Assembly (NCBI GenBank): GCA_019455285.1
Contig: JACFMS010000017.1
Span: forward strand, 1-64,000
Length of the DNA stretch: 64,000 bases
Direction: 5' to 3'
Origin: Sphingomonadales bacterium
Lineage (GTDB): Bacteria; Pseudomonadota; Alphaproteobacteria; Sphingomonadales; Govanellaceae
Below, piece after piece: positions 46,649 through 56,581 of the stretch (positions are counted from its first letter, which is position 1; the number at the start of each line of letters is the position of its first letter). The notes beneath the pieces were generated by a model that saw nothing but the letters and a program-made list of their open reading frames with translations, did no database searches and was not told the DNA's origin. A program made the translations under genes and the position numbers.

Positions 46649-49017
46649 TCCGCACCCCGCGCATAGATGCCCTCCGCAAAACCGCCGTCATTTTGCTGCA
46701 CGCCGGCCAGCAGATATATCTTGTCGGTAATATTTCTGCCCTTGACGGCGACAGAATAGCGCTCATCCGCCGAGAGCCAGGTGACGCCCACATTGAAGAG
46801 ATGGTAGGCTTCTTGTTTCAACACAGCGGTATTGGGCGCGTCCTTTTCGATATCGCTCTTATAGGACCAGTCGACCCTGGGCGTGATGGTGCCATTGTTG
46901 CCAAGGCTGAAGATATAGGATACGGCGCCGCTCATGGTCCACTTTGGAACCATCGCAAATTTCTTGCTATCGGTGATGCCGACGGTAGAAGCGAGCGGGG
47001 TCAGCGATCCTTCAACCCAAGCCGCATCGGTGTAGCCGACGGAAAAGTCAACCATCCAGGCATCATCTGGCACCCAGTTGCCTTCCAGTTCAAAGCCTTT
47101 AATCTTGGCGTCGCCGCAATTGATGAAGGTCGGCGCGATACCGATCACCACGGAGCATTGCAGATCTTTATAGTCTGTATAGTAGACGGCGCCATTCAAG
47201 CGAAGCGTGTTGTTCGCCAGGGTCGATTTGAAGCCAACTTCATATGAATCCACGGTTTCGACATCAAATGTCCGCGCCACGTCCACCGGCAGCGCAATCC
47301 GCTGTTCAAAGCCGCCAGCCTTATAGCCACGCGAATAGGACGCATAAAGCATCAGGTTCTCGGTGGCTTGCCAGGAAACATCCGCGTGCGGCGTCCATTC
47401 CTCGAACTTGAGCGGCGTATCGTTATTCAACAGCGGAATCGGCGGATCCATGACGATTTTTGGATCGGCAGGGGTAGCGCCCGGTATCCCCAGAGCAATC
47501 GGCGCAAATTCGTAAATAAGCTGCGTCCGGCCGTTGATAAAGTCATCGCTCTCCGGTGAATAGTTTTTATCTTCCTTGGTGTAGCGGACGCCCAGCGAGG
47601 CTTCCACGGTATCGGTAACGTCATAGGATGCCTGGACGAAGCCGGCCCAGCTTTTGTTCTCGAAATATCCGCCGGAATGCAGAGTGACCGGAAAGAGGTT
47701 GACCGAATCAAGCTGGTAGCCGCTTTCTTTTAAATAATAAACACCGGCAATCCAGTCCAGACGATCATTCAACATTGTGCCGGAGAATTGAAATTCCTGG
47801 GTGAACTGTTTCTGCTCCAGATCGCTGTTGGCCTCCAGAACTTCATAAGGCGTATGATCGGGGTTGCGAGGATTGCGAGCCTCCAGATCCCGATAAGCTG
47901 TGACCGATTTTATCGCTACATTATCCAGATCCAAGACAAAGGTCTGGCTGATGCCGCGAACCTCGGTGAAATCCTTCGACTGAAATGGCTCCTTATTGAA
48001 ATCATTGATGAACGTATTATCAATTTCGTAGCCGAAGGCTGTCTTGTGCGGGCCAAGGATAAAGAACTGATCGACGCAAGCGCCGCCGGCATTCCCCGCC
48101 GCGCCATTCGCACACCCCAACGCTAGATTACGCAGCGCCACGAACGTTGCACCGCCGCCGATGGGATTGGATTCAAACAAATCGATCAGCACATAGGGAG
48201 CAGCGCTGTTATTCTCCCGCATGTAATCGACATGGGTGGTGGCCAGCAGATTATCGGTTATCTGCACTTCCAACGTGCCGCGGCCCGACCAGCTGCTTTG
48301 CCGGCCAAAGTCCTCCCGATCATAAATATCTTCCACATAACCATCTTGCTTGCGGCGCTGAACGGAGAATTTGGTTCGCACCTTATCCGAAATCGGGAGA
48401 TCAACGGAGCCGCTGACGATGATCAGATCATCCGTGCCGTATTCCACGCCAAGGCTTGCCTCCAATTTATCGGAGGGCCGCTTGGAGCGGACGATCATGG
48501 CGCCGCCAATGCTGTTGCGGCCAAACAGCGTGCCTTGCGGTCCACGCAAAACCTCAATGGCTTCGATATCGACCACATTGAGCACGTTGCCCATGATGCG
48601 CGCCAGATAGACATCATCCACATAGACGCCAACGCCCGGCTCGGTGCCCAGGGAAAACTCAGTGGTGCCGATGCCGCGAATGAAAATCGAGCCGTTGTTG
48701 GTGGAGCCGGTCAGCGGCGCTACCGGTTCAAACACCACGTTGGGCGCTACCTCGGCGATCTGGTTGGCCCGCGTGATATTGCGCGCCGCCAAGCCTTCGG
48801 CATTGATGGCGGTCACCGCCACGGGTGTTTCTTGTAAATTTTCCTGCTTGCGGCGCGACATAACGACGATTTCGCCCAGCGTACCGATGGTTTCCTCGGT
48901 CGCAGCCGCGCCTTCGGCAGCCGCAGCGGCGCCGGCAACGGATGTCAAGAGCAGCGCAAGCACGCTAACCGAAGCACAATAACGTCCTGAATTATATTTA
49001 TTTTTTTCAGACTTCAT
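46618..49017 (-). CDS. TonB-dependent outer-membrane receptor, first
   Basis: The 799-residue receptor has a signal peptide ending AGAAAAAEG, a short TonB-box-like segment GEIVVMSRRKQENLQET, a plug domain (VAVTAINAEGL through EVLRGPQGTLFGRNSIGGAM) and a 22-strand barrel ending VALKVKY. It imports a scarce substrate across the outer membrane with energy from TonB. The family includes many receptors for aromatic and other organic compounds as well as siderophores. AAAGGAGTG lies 7 bases before the ATG. It heads the cupin-ThDP-ALDH-ThDP operon, so its ligand is probably the compound those enzymes degrade. Confidence 0.92.
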   Translation of the reverse strand: MKSEKNKYNSGRYCASVSVLALLLTSVAGAAAAAEGAAATEETIGTLGEIVVMSRRKQENLQETPVAVTAINAEGLAARNITRANQIAEVAPNVVFEPVAPLTGSTNNGSIFIRGIGTTEFSLGTEPGVGVYVDDVYLARIMGNVLNVVDIEAIEVLRGPQGTLFGRNSIGGAMIVRSKRPSDKLEASLGVEYGTDDLIIVSGSVDLPISDKVRTKFSVQRRKQDGYVEDIYDREDFGRQSSWSGRGTLEVQITDNLLATTHVDYMRENNSAAPYVLIDLFESNPIGGGATFVALRNLALGCANGAAGNAGGACVDQFFILGPHKTAFGYEIDNTFINDFNKEPFQSKDFTEVRGISQTFVLDLDNVAIKSVTAYRDLEARNPRNPDHTPYEVLEANSDLEQKQFTQEFQFSGTMLNDRLDWIAGVYYLKESGYQLDSVNLFPVTLHSGGYFENKSWAGFVQASYDVTDTVEASLGVRYTKEDKNYSPESDDFINGRTQLIYEFAPIALGIPGATPADPKIVMDPPIPLLNNDTPLKFEEWTPHADVSWQATENLMLYASYSRGYKAGGFEQRIALPVDVARTFDVETVDSYEVGFKSTLANNTLRLNGAVYYTDYKDLQCSVVIGIAPTFINCGDAKIKGFELEGNWVPDDAWMVDFSVGYTDAAWVEGSLTPLASTVGITDSKKFAMVPKWTMSGAVSYIFSLGNNGTITPRVDWSYKSDIEKDAPNTAVLKQEAYHLFNVGVTWLSADERYSVAVKGRNITDKIYLLAGVQQNDGGFAEGIYARGAEWSVALKVKY

Positions 49018-49188
49018 TTCCTCACTCCTTTAATAGCATTCTTCTGTCGAATCAGTGTTGCCATGCCCTGCAAAGGCACCAATTGTTTATGCTCACAGAA
49101 TCCACCATTTGATGCAGCCCGTCTTGTCTGACCCAGAACTGAAACATGACCCGTATTGAACCTGAGGCTTGGATGCATCGCCCTCGCC

Positions 49189-50082
49189 TCATTTCGCCAA
49201 GGCTTGTTCAATAAAGCGGCCGATCGTCCGGCTGGCCTCCAGCGCCTCATCCACATAGGCCGGGAACAAATGCCAGACATGCGACATGTGGGGCCACACT
49301 TCCAAGACAACGGGGACACCGGCCCGGCCGGCGTTCTGCGCCAACATTCCCGCATCGCCCAGCAGAACTTCATCGGACCCTACTTGAATCAACAAAGGCG
49401 GCAGACCGGTTAAATTGCCCAGTATTTTTTGCAAATCACCGACGCAAGCAGCGCCGTCGCATAAGTACTGATTGATATCCTCCAACAATCCATGGCGGGA
49501 AATGAAGGGGTCTGCGGCTGCTTTATCCTCATAGGTGGAGGAGCTACAGGTAAAATCATAAAGTGGGCTTATCATCACCGCCGCCTTGGGCATGACTTGG
49601 CCATCATCCCGGAGGCGACACAAGGCCAATAGCACAATGGTGGCGCCCGCTGAATCGCCCGCCAATACGAGCCTGGACGGATCACTGCCTTGATCGAGCA
49701 GCGCCTGGTAGACCGCGATCAGGTCATCAACCGCCGCCGGATGCGGATGTTCCGGCGCCAGACGGTAGGCGATCGACAACACTGGCACGCCGGCATACTG
49801 CGCAATATTCTCACAAAGCGCCTGATGGGAATGCGGAGACCCCGCCACAAAGGCCCCGCCATGGGCATATATCACCATACCCGTACCGGAGGCTTGCCGC
49901 GGCTGAAATTTCGCTGCCCGCACGCCGCCCAATGTCTGCCAGTTCAGCGGTTTTAATGATCCGCCGCTGCCAAAGGCGGCAATATTATCAACCCCTGCAC
50001 GCCGTTCGGCCAGCGATACAAGCTGCCTGTTGCTCATCCTGTCGCGAATGGCCAGTTTGAGGCGATCTATGCCGAGAACCAT
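49189..50082 (-). CDS. Alpha/beta hydrolase of the hormone-sensitive lipase (HSL) family
   Basis: This 297-residue esterase has the HSL oxyanion motif YAHGGAFVAGS and nucleophile motif LAGDSAGATIV. The likely acid is in QVGSDEVLLGDA and the base in HMSHVWHL. There is no signal peptide, so it acts in the cytosol. It is 171 bases upstream of the TonB receptor gene, on the same strand, and could cleave an ester formed or imported by this catabolic cluster. Substrate range in the family is wide. Confidence 0.88.
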   Translation of the reverse strand: MVLGIDRLKLAIRDRMSNRQLVSLAERRAGVDNIAAFGSGGSLKPLNWQTLGGVRAAKFQPRQASGTGMVIYAHGGAFVAGSPHSHQALCENIAQYAGVPVLSIAYRLAPEHPHPAAVDDLIAVYQALLDQGSDPSRLVLAGDSAGATIVLLALCRLRDDGQVMPKAAVMISPLYDFTCSSSTYEDKAAADPFISRHGLLEDINQYLCDGAACVGDLQKILGNLTGLPPLLIQVGSDEVLLGDAGMLAQNAGRAGVPVVLEVWPHMSHVWHLFPAYVDEALEASRTIGRFIEQALAK

Positions 50083-50231
50083 CCCTTGGGAGAACCACTT
50101 ATTAGAGTAAACGATGCCGCGCGCCGTCGCTCGATATCCGATCGACCGCTGGTAGGGAGTATAGGAATTGAGAGACGGCTAGGCTTGCTCGTAAGCGAAC
50201 ATCAATATGATCGCTGCCGAATTATAAACAA

Positions 50232-51200
50232 TCAGGAACGACGATCTGGTGTCAGGGAATTACGGAAAGAGCGGGGAGAAACACCGAAATGCTGCTTGAA
50301 CTTACGGCTAAAATGCGCCGAGTCGTTAAAACCCCAGGCATAACAAATCTCGGATATGGTGCGACCGGAATGTCCCGCATTGGAGAGATCCGCCTGACAG
50401 CGCTCCAGACGCCGCTGCCAAATCCAATTTACCACCGTTTGACCGGTAGACTTGAATAGATAGTGCAAGTAACGGTCGGTGATATTGAAGGCGGCGGCAA
50501 TAAGCTTGGGCGACAGCGCCGGATTGGATAAGTTTCCCTCGATATAATTCTGGATCATGCCGAGCTGGTTGATTTGTCTGGAGCTTTGCTCCACCCCGGC
50601 GGATCGTTGGTCCGTGCTTTCAAAAGAGGCGATGAGGAAATCGGAAACGCGGCCAAACAGCATATTAAAGTGCTTTTTATTGATGGCGTGCCGCTCGCGC
50701 AGAAGCGTATCAATAAAGTTGACAAAGATGGCGTTGATTCCGAAATTGCCGTGAAACCGCAAGGCAACGGGGTTGCCGCAAAATTTCAGTCGCCGGTGCA
50801 GGGCGTCGTGCGGCATGCGCAGGATTACGCGTCGAACCGGCTCATCATATTTGATTTTATAGGGAAATCGGCTATCTACTATGGTATAGTCGCCAGGGCC
50901 AAGACTGGAATTGCGTCCCTGTTGAGATACAATGGAACGCCCTGCCAACTGCAATGTTACATAGTAGCTGGATGAGCCGCCATCCCGAATATCTGAGTAG
51001 GTGTGCGAAATTTCCAGCGGATCGCAAACCAGCTCCGTCAGTTGGAACTGGCCGAAGTCGAAATGCTCCAACTCCCATGAAAAAGCACCACGCGCCAACG
51101 GCTGCGCGGTGACGCGAAATTCCCGCCGGCAAAAGTCATCCTGAAAGTAACGGAATCCGCCGCCAGCTAATCTGCTCTTCCGGAAATTCTCCCCTAGCAT
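50232..51200 (-). CDS. AraC family transcriptional regulator
   Basis: This regulator (about 323 residues) has an N-terminal AraC-binding-like cupin domain and a C-terminal double helix-turn-helix (SPKLIAAAFNITDRYLHYLF, then TISEICYAWGFNDSAHFSRKF). The start is uncertain: open frame runs to 51377, but its first 55 residues look unlike a protein domain. ATG 51200 follows a GAGG-containing stretch and gives the usual length; ATG 51215 is also possible. It is well placed to activate the neighbouring receptor-enzyme operon or the MFS pair in response to their substrate. Confidence 0.85.
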   Translation of the reverse strand: MLGENFRKSRLAGGGFRYFQDDFCRREFRVTAQPLARGAFSWELEHFDFGQFQLTELVCDPLEISHTYSDIRDGGSSSYYVTLQLAGRSIVSQQGRNSSLGPGDYTIVDSRFPYKIKYDEPVRRVILRMPHDALHRRLKFCGNPVALRFHGNFGINAIFVNFIDTLLRERHAINKKHFNMLFGRVSDFLIASFESTDQRSAGVEQSSRQINQLGMIQNYIEGNLSNPALSPKLIAAAFNITDRYLHYLFKSTGQTVVNWIWQRRLERCQADLSNAGHSGRTISEICYAWGFNDSAHFSRKFKQHFGVSPRSFRNSLTPDRRS

Positions 51201-51483
51201 CCGACCCTGCCTCATGTAGCAGCCTACGGCGCCTGCATTGTACCCCATATCATAACCGGCGCAAGGGACCCCCCAACCGGCGACCAAACGGCGGAGCATC
51301 CCCTGGGTAAGAAATCGATGCATCCGGTAGCATGGCCAACAGCTAGGGTGACCACAACTATAATTTAATAAAATCAATGGGTTATATTTATTCTTACCGA
51401 AATTTCTCGGTCACGTGGCTAATGTGGCAGGCGGCGGGCCGATAAGGCAAGCGCCATCGCCCATCGCGTGCTGCCAAGGATCA

Positions 51484-52899
51484 TTAAGGTGCTGGCCCTA
51501 GAATAGCTCGAAGCGGCGCGATATTCACTGCGCGCTGATATTCGCGATGTATCCTCTTACTCGGAGACGGATGGACCCGCCGCGGGTTCGGCAAAACCGC
51601 GGCCGCTGATTTTGAGGGTCTCAGTCGCCAAATGGCCAGTCCTGCGATAAGGAGCGGAATGGCGAACAAAGCAAAATTGACGGCTTTGGAACTTTCAAGG
51701 CTAATCAGCAAGCCGCCCAGGAAGGGGCTGCAAATGGCGCCGGCGCGGCCGGCTCCCACCGCCCAACCGATGCCGGTGGTGCGCACTTGGGTGGGGTAAA
51801 CTCTGGCGGTGACCACGTACAAGCCAATAAACCCCGCAAGCATAAAAAAGCCGATAAAAAGGCTAATGCTCAACAGCCATATGGCATTGGTTGGTGAAAA
51901 TCCGAACACTATCATGCTCAGACTGCCGGCGATCAGAAAAATTGTAATCAGCCGGTGAAGGCCCGCAGTGGCCGACCAATAGCCTAATAATATAGCGCCC
52001 ACGGCGCCGCCCATGTTCACGGCGACCCCGGCATAAATGCCGTAGCTCAGATCAAGGCCGGCATCCACCACCATTTTCGGCATCCAGCTTTGCACGAAGT
52101 ACAACGAAACGAAGGTGGCAAAGAACGCCAGCCAGACCATCAGCGTGGACGACTTGAAATCCGGCGCCAGCAGCGCCCGCACCCCGGGCCTGAGCGTTTC
52201 CGCCATTTCCCGGGGCGGCAAGGCCGAACACGACGGCAGCCGCATGCGGTCCATGATGGCGTTGAATTTTTCGAGCCCGCGCGGCGGCGATCTTTCACTT
52301 AAGAACTGCAGCGACTCCGGCATAAAGAAGTAAATCACGGGTGCGAGCAGCATGGCCACAATCCCGCCGGCAAAAAATACTGCTTGCCAACCAAAGGCGG
52401 GAATAAGCCAGGCGGCGAAAAAGCCGCCCACGGTGGCGCCGATCAGGTAGCCTGAATGGAGAATGCCGATGGCCAGGTTTCGATGCCGGTTCGGCATGTA
52501 TTCCGCCCCCATCGTCGTCAGACTCGCCAACATGGCGCCGATGCCGAGGCCATTGACGAGACGGATCAGGAAAAATTCCCAGAACGAACTGGCAAAGCCG
52601 GTCAGGGTCATGGTGACGCAGATGAATAAAAGGGAAGATAAAATAAGCGTGCGGCGGCCATAGAGATCGGCGTAGGGCGCGATAAACAGCGCGCCCAAGG
52701 TCGTGCCGATCACCCCGGCGCTGAAAACCGCCCCAAGAGAATTGGCGCTCAGCTTTAGGCTGCCGGATAAAGACGGCGCCACGTAGGCGATCGCCATGAC
52801 ATCCAAGCCATCCAGCATATTCAATAGAAAGCACAGGGCGATGACCATCACCTGCAGCCGCGTCACAGGCGCGCGGTCGATCAGCTCCCGCACTGTCAT
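51484..52899 (-). CDS. MFS transporter, aromatic acid:H+ symporter (AAHS) type
   Basis: The 471-residue inner-membrane protein has twelve predicted helices. The first helix LLNMLDGLDVMAIAYVAPSL contains the D-x-x-D pattern typical of PcaK/BenK-like carriers, and the loop 2-3 motif is PYADLYGRRTLIL. These features fit uptake of an aromatic or similar carboxylic acid. The gene overlaps the alpha/beta hydrolase gene by 4 bases (ATGA), so import and hydrolysis are made together. The C-terminal 40 residues are basic and not conserved. Confidence 0.87.
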   Translation of the reverse strand: MTVRELIDRAPVTRLQVMVIALCFLLNMLDGLDVMAIAYVAPSLSGSLKLSANSLGAVFSAGVIGTTLGALFIAPYADLYGRRTLILSSLLFICVTMTLTGFASSFWEFFLIRLVNGLGIGAMLASLTTMGAEYMPNRHRNLAIGILHSGYLIGATVGGFFAAWLIPAFGWQAVFFAGGIVAMLLAPVIYFFMPESLQFLSERSPPRGLEKFNAIMDRMRLPSCSALPPREMAETLRPGVRALLAPDFKSSTLMVWLAFFATFVSLYFVQSWMPKMVVDAGLDLSYGIYAGVAVNMGGAVGAILLGYWSATAGLHRLITIFLIAGSLSMIVFGFSPTNAIWLLSISLFIGFFMLAGFIGLYVVTARVYPTQVRTTGIGWAVGAGRAGAICSPFLGGLLISLESSKAVNFALFAIPLLIAGLAIWRLRPSKSAAAVLPNPRRVHPSPSKRIHREYQRAVNIAPLRAILGPAP

Positions 52900-53723
52900 G
52901 CAATTTCCCTCCCCTGCGGGACCGTGGCAAGAAAGTCGATAATGGCGCGGTTGAACTTATCAGGATTTTCCAGGTTGCTCAAATGTCCCCCCGGCATTTC
53001 CACCAAACGGGCCTTGGGGATAAGAGCCGCCATATCGCGAATATCCTTGATCGGCGTTACCCGGTCATCGGTGGAGCCGATCAGCAGGGTGGGAACGGCA
53101 ATGGTGGCGAGCACTTCGGTGCTATTGAATTGCACCACCGTTTCCACCGCTTTGAGAAACGACTCCTGTCGCAGCTTGCCGAGGCTTTCCATGAGGTCGT
53201 CGCGCACCGCGCTCGCCGTACTGTCGCACACCAGACTATCAACAATCGCTGGCGCGCAATCCATGATCGACAGGCCAGACATCAACGGCGTGCGACGCAG
53301 ATCCACGAATTCCTGTTTCTGATGGGGCGTCCAATCGGCGGCGGGGCCGGCGTTGGTATTGGCCAGCACCAGCGATCTGACGCAATCGGGAAAATGGCGA
53401 TAGAACTCCTGCGCGATCATGCCCCCCAGCGACAGTCCCACGATATGGGCCTTGGGAACGGCAAAGTGATCCAATACCCGCTTGACGTCATGGCAGACGT
53501 CTCTGATGGACATAGGGCCGTCATAATCGTCGCTGTCGCCGTAACCGCGCATGTCCCAGGCTGCGGCAAGATAAAACGGAGAAAGAGCCTCAATCTGGGC
53601 GTGCCAATTCGAGCGGTTGCCGCCGACGCCATGCAGAAACAGCACCAGGTCGCCACTGCCTGCATAGGCAATGGCAAGACGCGGCGAAGGCCCAATTTTT
53701 ATGATGGAAGTCGGGGCTGTCAT
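52896..53723 (-). CDS. Alpha/beta hydrolase (PcaD/enol-lactonase-like fold)
   Basis: The 275-residue hydrolase has an oxyanion HGVGGNRSNW region, the nucleophile elbow VGLSLGGMIAQ, an acid in IGSTDDRVTP and a base in MPGGHLSNLENP, so the triad is complete. The sequence resembles 3-oxoadipate enol-lactonases and C-C bond hydrolases of aromatic breakdown, but the match is not specific. ATG 53723 is chosen; 10 extra codons upstream are possible. It leads a two-gene operon with the AAHS-type transporter, which supports a role on a compound that carrier brings in. Confidence 0.87.
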   Translation of the reverse strand: MTAPTSIIKIGPSPRLAIAYAGSGDLVLFLHGVGGNRSNWHAQIEALSPFYLAAAWDMRGYGDSDDYDGPMSIRDVCHDVKRVLDHFAVPKAHIVGLSLGGMIAQEFYRHFPDCVRSLVLANTNAGPAADWTPHQKQEFVDLRRTPLMSGLSIMDCAPAIVDSLVCDSTASAVRDDLMESLGKLRQESFLKAVETVVQFNSTEVLATIAVPTLLIGSTDDRVTPIKDIRDMAALIPKARLVEMPGGHLSNLENPDKFNRAIIDFLATVPQGREIA

Positions 53724-53751
53724 TAAAAAATGCCTTATGCACGATACTGAC

Positions 53752-53795
53752 AAAAAAACTGCTTGAGAAAAGGCGTGCGCTGCCTTTTCTCAAGC
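53752..53795 (-). terminator. Rho-independent terminator after the second TonB receptor gene
   Basis: GCTTGAGAAAAGGC (53761-53774) and its complement (53782-53795) form a perfect 14-bp stem with a 7-base loop, followed on the minus strand by AG and seven T residues. It begins 11 bases after the receptor stop codon. Confidence 0.9.
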
Positions 53796-53805
53796 ATCAA
53801 GGACG

Positions 53806-56319
53806 TTAATTGAAGTTATACCTGACGCTTAGGCCCCACCAGCGAGGCTTTCCCCATGCTTGTTCGGAACATCCGCAAAGGGTGGAAAGATCGTATCCCG
53901 AGGTACGGTAGCGCTTGTCGGCGACGTTGGTTACGAACAATTGCACGTCCCACAGGTTATTTGCGCTCATCCAGGACAGACGAACATTGCCGATGAGATA
54001 GTCGGGGATCAGGTGGGTCTGGAAATTTCGGATATTGTCGTAAGCTTCGCCCACATAATTGCCATCGACTTGCAGGGCAACGGTACCGTTATAAAGAACA
54101 TTGGGCCATTGATAACGCGCCAAGCCGGACAATTGCCATTTGGGCGTATAAAGCGGCCTGACATCGCGCAATACGCCGGTGGCCACGGCGACGTCCTTGA
54201 TGGTGGCGTCAATATAGGCAACGCCCAGCATGACATCCAGATTGTCCACCGGATTGGCGGCCAGCTCCAACTCGAAACCTTTATATTCGGCATCCCGGTT
54301 GAAAATCGCGCCGGAAGACAGCTTGAACAAAAAGGCCTGGTAGTCATTGTAGTCATAGTAGTAGACGCTGCCGTTCAGCCGGGCCCGACGGTCAAACAGG
54401 CTTGCCTTAAAGCCGACTTCATAAGCGATTAGGACTTCTTCCTTGTAGCCAAAGTCTTCATCCGCCAGGCGCGGCGAACCATCGACCAGCGGCGCGTTGA
54501 AGCTTCCCGCCTTGACGCCTCGGTTGACACCGGCATAAAGCAGCAAGTCATCATTGGGGCGATATTCCAATTGAACCTTGCCGGACCACAGCCAGTCCGA
54601 GGTAGATTCGCTGTAGGGCGGCGATGCCTCGGCGATGAAAATATCGGTTTCCAGCAGGCGGTCATCGTTATTGACGTAGACGTTGTAGACGGAGTTGAAC
54701 GACTTCTCCTCCAGGATCAGACGCATGCCGGCCACCAGCGTCCACTTATCCGCCAACGCAACATCAACCTGCCCGAACGCCGAATATGAGTTGGTTTTGA
54801 CCCGCGCCAAGGTATTGGCCTCCAGCGGCGGCAAGCCGGCGATGCAGCCGACATCGGGATCAAAGGCGTTGCCCACCACCAGGCAAGGATAAAGCGTGGT
54901 GGTGAAAGGGCCGCCCGGAGAATTGGCGAGCCCCTGATTATGCTCAGCATCGATCCACAGGTAATAAAGGCCCGTGACCCACTTTACCCGTTCCGTTTCG
55001 CCGTTCAGGCGGAACTCCTGGCTGAAGGCATCGGTATCCTGATCCGCCATGGTGACCACTTGCGCCACCGGGCCGGAATCCACGTCCAAGGCGAAGCGCC
55101 GCTCGCTATGAATATAATGGCTGATGGCGGTCAAGGTTTTGCCATCCATGTCCCAGGTCAGCTTCGCCGTGCTGCCGTAGGAAACGTAGCGGTTAAAGTC
55201 CTTGACCGCAAAATCCATGGAGGTGTCGTAGTTTTTCAGATCAGAATCGAAATAGCCGAACAGATCGCCGCCCTGCACCGGCCTGACGCCATCCTCGGGC
55301 GCGGCAAAGCCGGGAAATCCGCCCGCCAATTCGCCGTCCACGCCGCCCAAGGCCACGCACCCGTCGGTGACCGCAGAGATCGCTTCACAGCCTTGCGGAT
55401 CATCGGCGGCCGGGATGGAGTCGATGTGGTTGCCGTTGGCGTCCAGGATGGCGGTGGTGGCCCGCGCCTGGTAAAGGCTGCTGTTGACCTTTTGCTTGGC
55501 GGCAAAGCCGCTGATCTGCAGCTCCAGGTCGTCATTAAGCTTCCATAACGTCTGCAGCCGCGTCGCCCACTGGTTGTCATTGCCGAGATCGGCGAAATTA
55601 TCCGCCTGCCCCGCCGGCGATGCGGACCATGGCGGCCCCGCCGGGTCGGGATTGGCGGGCGCCCCAGCCGGATAGGTGTTTTTGGCAATGGGATCGTGGC
55701 GATTATAAAGCACGGAAAGCCGCGCCAGCACATGTTGGCTCAATGGTCCGCCGACCGCTCCTTCAAATCTGACCTTATCGTAGGAGCCATAGGAAATATC
55801 GGCAAAACCATCAAATTCCTCGGTGGGTTTGCGGCTGATATAGTGCACCAACCCCCCGGTCGCGTTGCGCCCGAACAATGTTCCTTGCGGGCCTTTTAGG
55901 ACCTCGACCCGCTCCAGATCGAAAGAGGCGAAGACCTGAGTTTGCTGCGCCGGCATATAGCCTTCGTCGATATAGACCGCATTCGGCGGCTCAGCATGAT
56001 CGCCAAAATCATTTTGCCCGACGCCACGGATGGTGAACTGCCGGGCTTGGCCGCCATTCTGCTCGGCCAGATGAACGCCCGGAACCTGCGCGGCGATATC
56101 GGTGCTTTCGCCAATGCCCAAGGTTTCCAGCAAATCGCCGGAAAATGCCGTGATGGCGATGCCGACATCCTGCAGGTTTTGCTCCCGCTTTTGAGCGGTG
56201 ACGGTAATTTCTTCCAAGACTTGCGCATGGGCGGCCCCGTACAGCGCCGCAACGCACACGGACGTTGCCAGGTGATTTATAAGCTTGCGACAACCAATAC
56301 CTTTTATCTGATGTTTCAT
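53806..56319 (-). CDS. TonB-dependent outer-membrane receptor, second
   Basis: The 837-residue receptor has a signal peptide (cleavage near YGAAHAQ), a TonB box and plug start LEEITVTAQKREQNLQDVG, the plug signature LKGPQGTLFGRNATGG, and a long barrel ending SVRYNFN. ATG 56319 is preferred because GGGGAGAG lies just before it; the frame extends 13 codons upstream. Its promoter region carries a GAATGACATTC palindrome that recurs before the SDR-TetR pair and the propeller gene. The ligand is unknown but is likely tied to that regulon. Confidence 0.92.
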   Translation of the reverse strand: MKHQIKGIGCRKLINHLATSVCVAALYGAAHAQVLEEITVTAQKREQNLQDVGIAITAFSGDLLETLGIGESTDIAAQVPGVHLAEQNGGQARQFTIRGVGQNDFGDHAEPPNAVYIDEGYMPAQQTQVFASFDLERVEVLKGPQGTLFGRNATGGLVHYISRKPTEEFDGFADISYGSYDKVRFEGAVGGPLSQHVLARLSVLYNRHDPIAKNTYPAGAPANPDPAGPPWSASPAGQADNFADLGNDNQWATRLQTLWKLNDDLELQISGFAAKQKVNSSLYQARATTAILDANGNHIDSIPAADDPQGCEAISAVTDGCVALGGVDGELAGGFPGFAAPEDGVRPVQGGDLFGYFDSDLKNYDTSMDFAVKDFNRYVSYGSTAKLTWDMDGKTLTAISHYIHSERRFALDVDSGPVAQVVTMADQDTDAFSQEFRLNGETERVKWVTGLYYLWIDAEHNQGLANSPGGPFTTTLYPCLVVGNAFDPDVGCIAGLPPLEANTLARVKTNSYSAFGQVDVALADKWTLVAGMRLILEEKSFNSVYNVYVNNDDRLLETDIFIAEASPPYSESTSDWLWSGKVQLEYRPNDDLLLYAGVNRGVKAGSFNAPLVDGSPRLADEDFGYKEEVLIAYEVGFKASLFDRRARLNGSVYYYDYNDYQAFLFKLSSGAIFNRDAEYKGFELELAANPVDNLDVMLGVAYIDATIKDVAVATGVLRDVRPLYTPKWQLSGLARYQWPNVLYNGTVALQVDGNYVGEAYDNIRNFQTHLIPDYLIGNVRLSWMSANNLWDVQLFVTNVADKRYRTSGYDLSTLCGCSEQAWGKPRWWGLSVRYNFN

Positions 56320-56396
56320 CTTTCTCTCCCCTGGGACTTGTGATCTTGCCCATTCCAAAAATGACCGCGGCGAGGATTGCCGAATCGAAGCGCATT

Positions 56397-56433
56397 AAAA
56401 AAGTATTATATTTTTTATTGAATGTCATTCTTT
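56397..56433 (-). promoter_or_regulatory. Operator/promoter of the second TonB receptor (shared motif copy 1)
   Basis: Read on the minus strand, GAATGACATTC (plus-strand 56420-56430) is followed by an A-rich run, TATAAT and TACTTTTTT. This whole 37-base block closely matches the block upstream of the propeller gene (58117-58153), differing mainly in the palindrome centre and just before TACTTTTTT. It lies about 80-110 bases upstream of the receptor ATG. Confidence 0.65.
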
Positions 56434-56536
56434 TTTTAATTAAGAATAAAACCCAATGAAATCCGCGCACTGTCGCAACGGCGTCCGCCGTCCAGAGCGA
56501 ACAAATTTTACTCATCGAGCGGTAAAAAAATATAAG

Positions 56537-56547
56537 GAATACAATTC
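56537..56547 (+). promoter_or_regulatory. Palindromic operator before the SDR gene (shared motif copy 2)
   Basis: GAATACAATTC is an imperfect-centre palindrome (GAAT-3-ATTC) 34 bases before the SDR start. TACAAT inside it could serve as a -10 element, so a bound repressor would block RNA polymerase. It is the second of three GAATnnnATTC sites in this part of the window. Confidence 0.6.
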
Positions 56548-56581
56548 TCTTTTATGCTAACCAGATACCAAGAGGAGAAAA

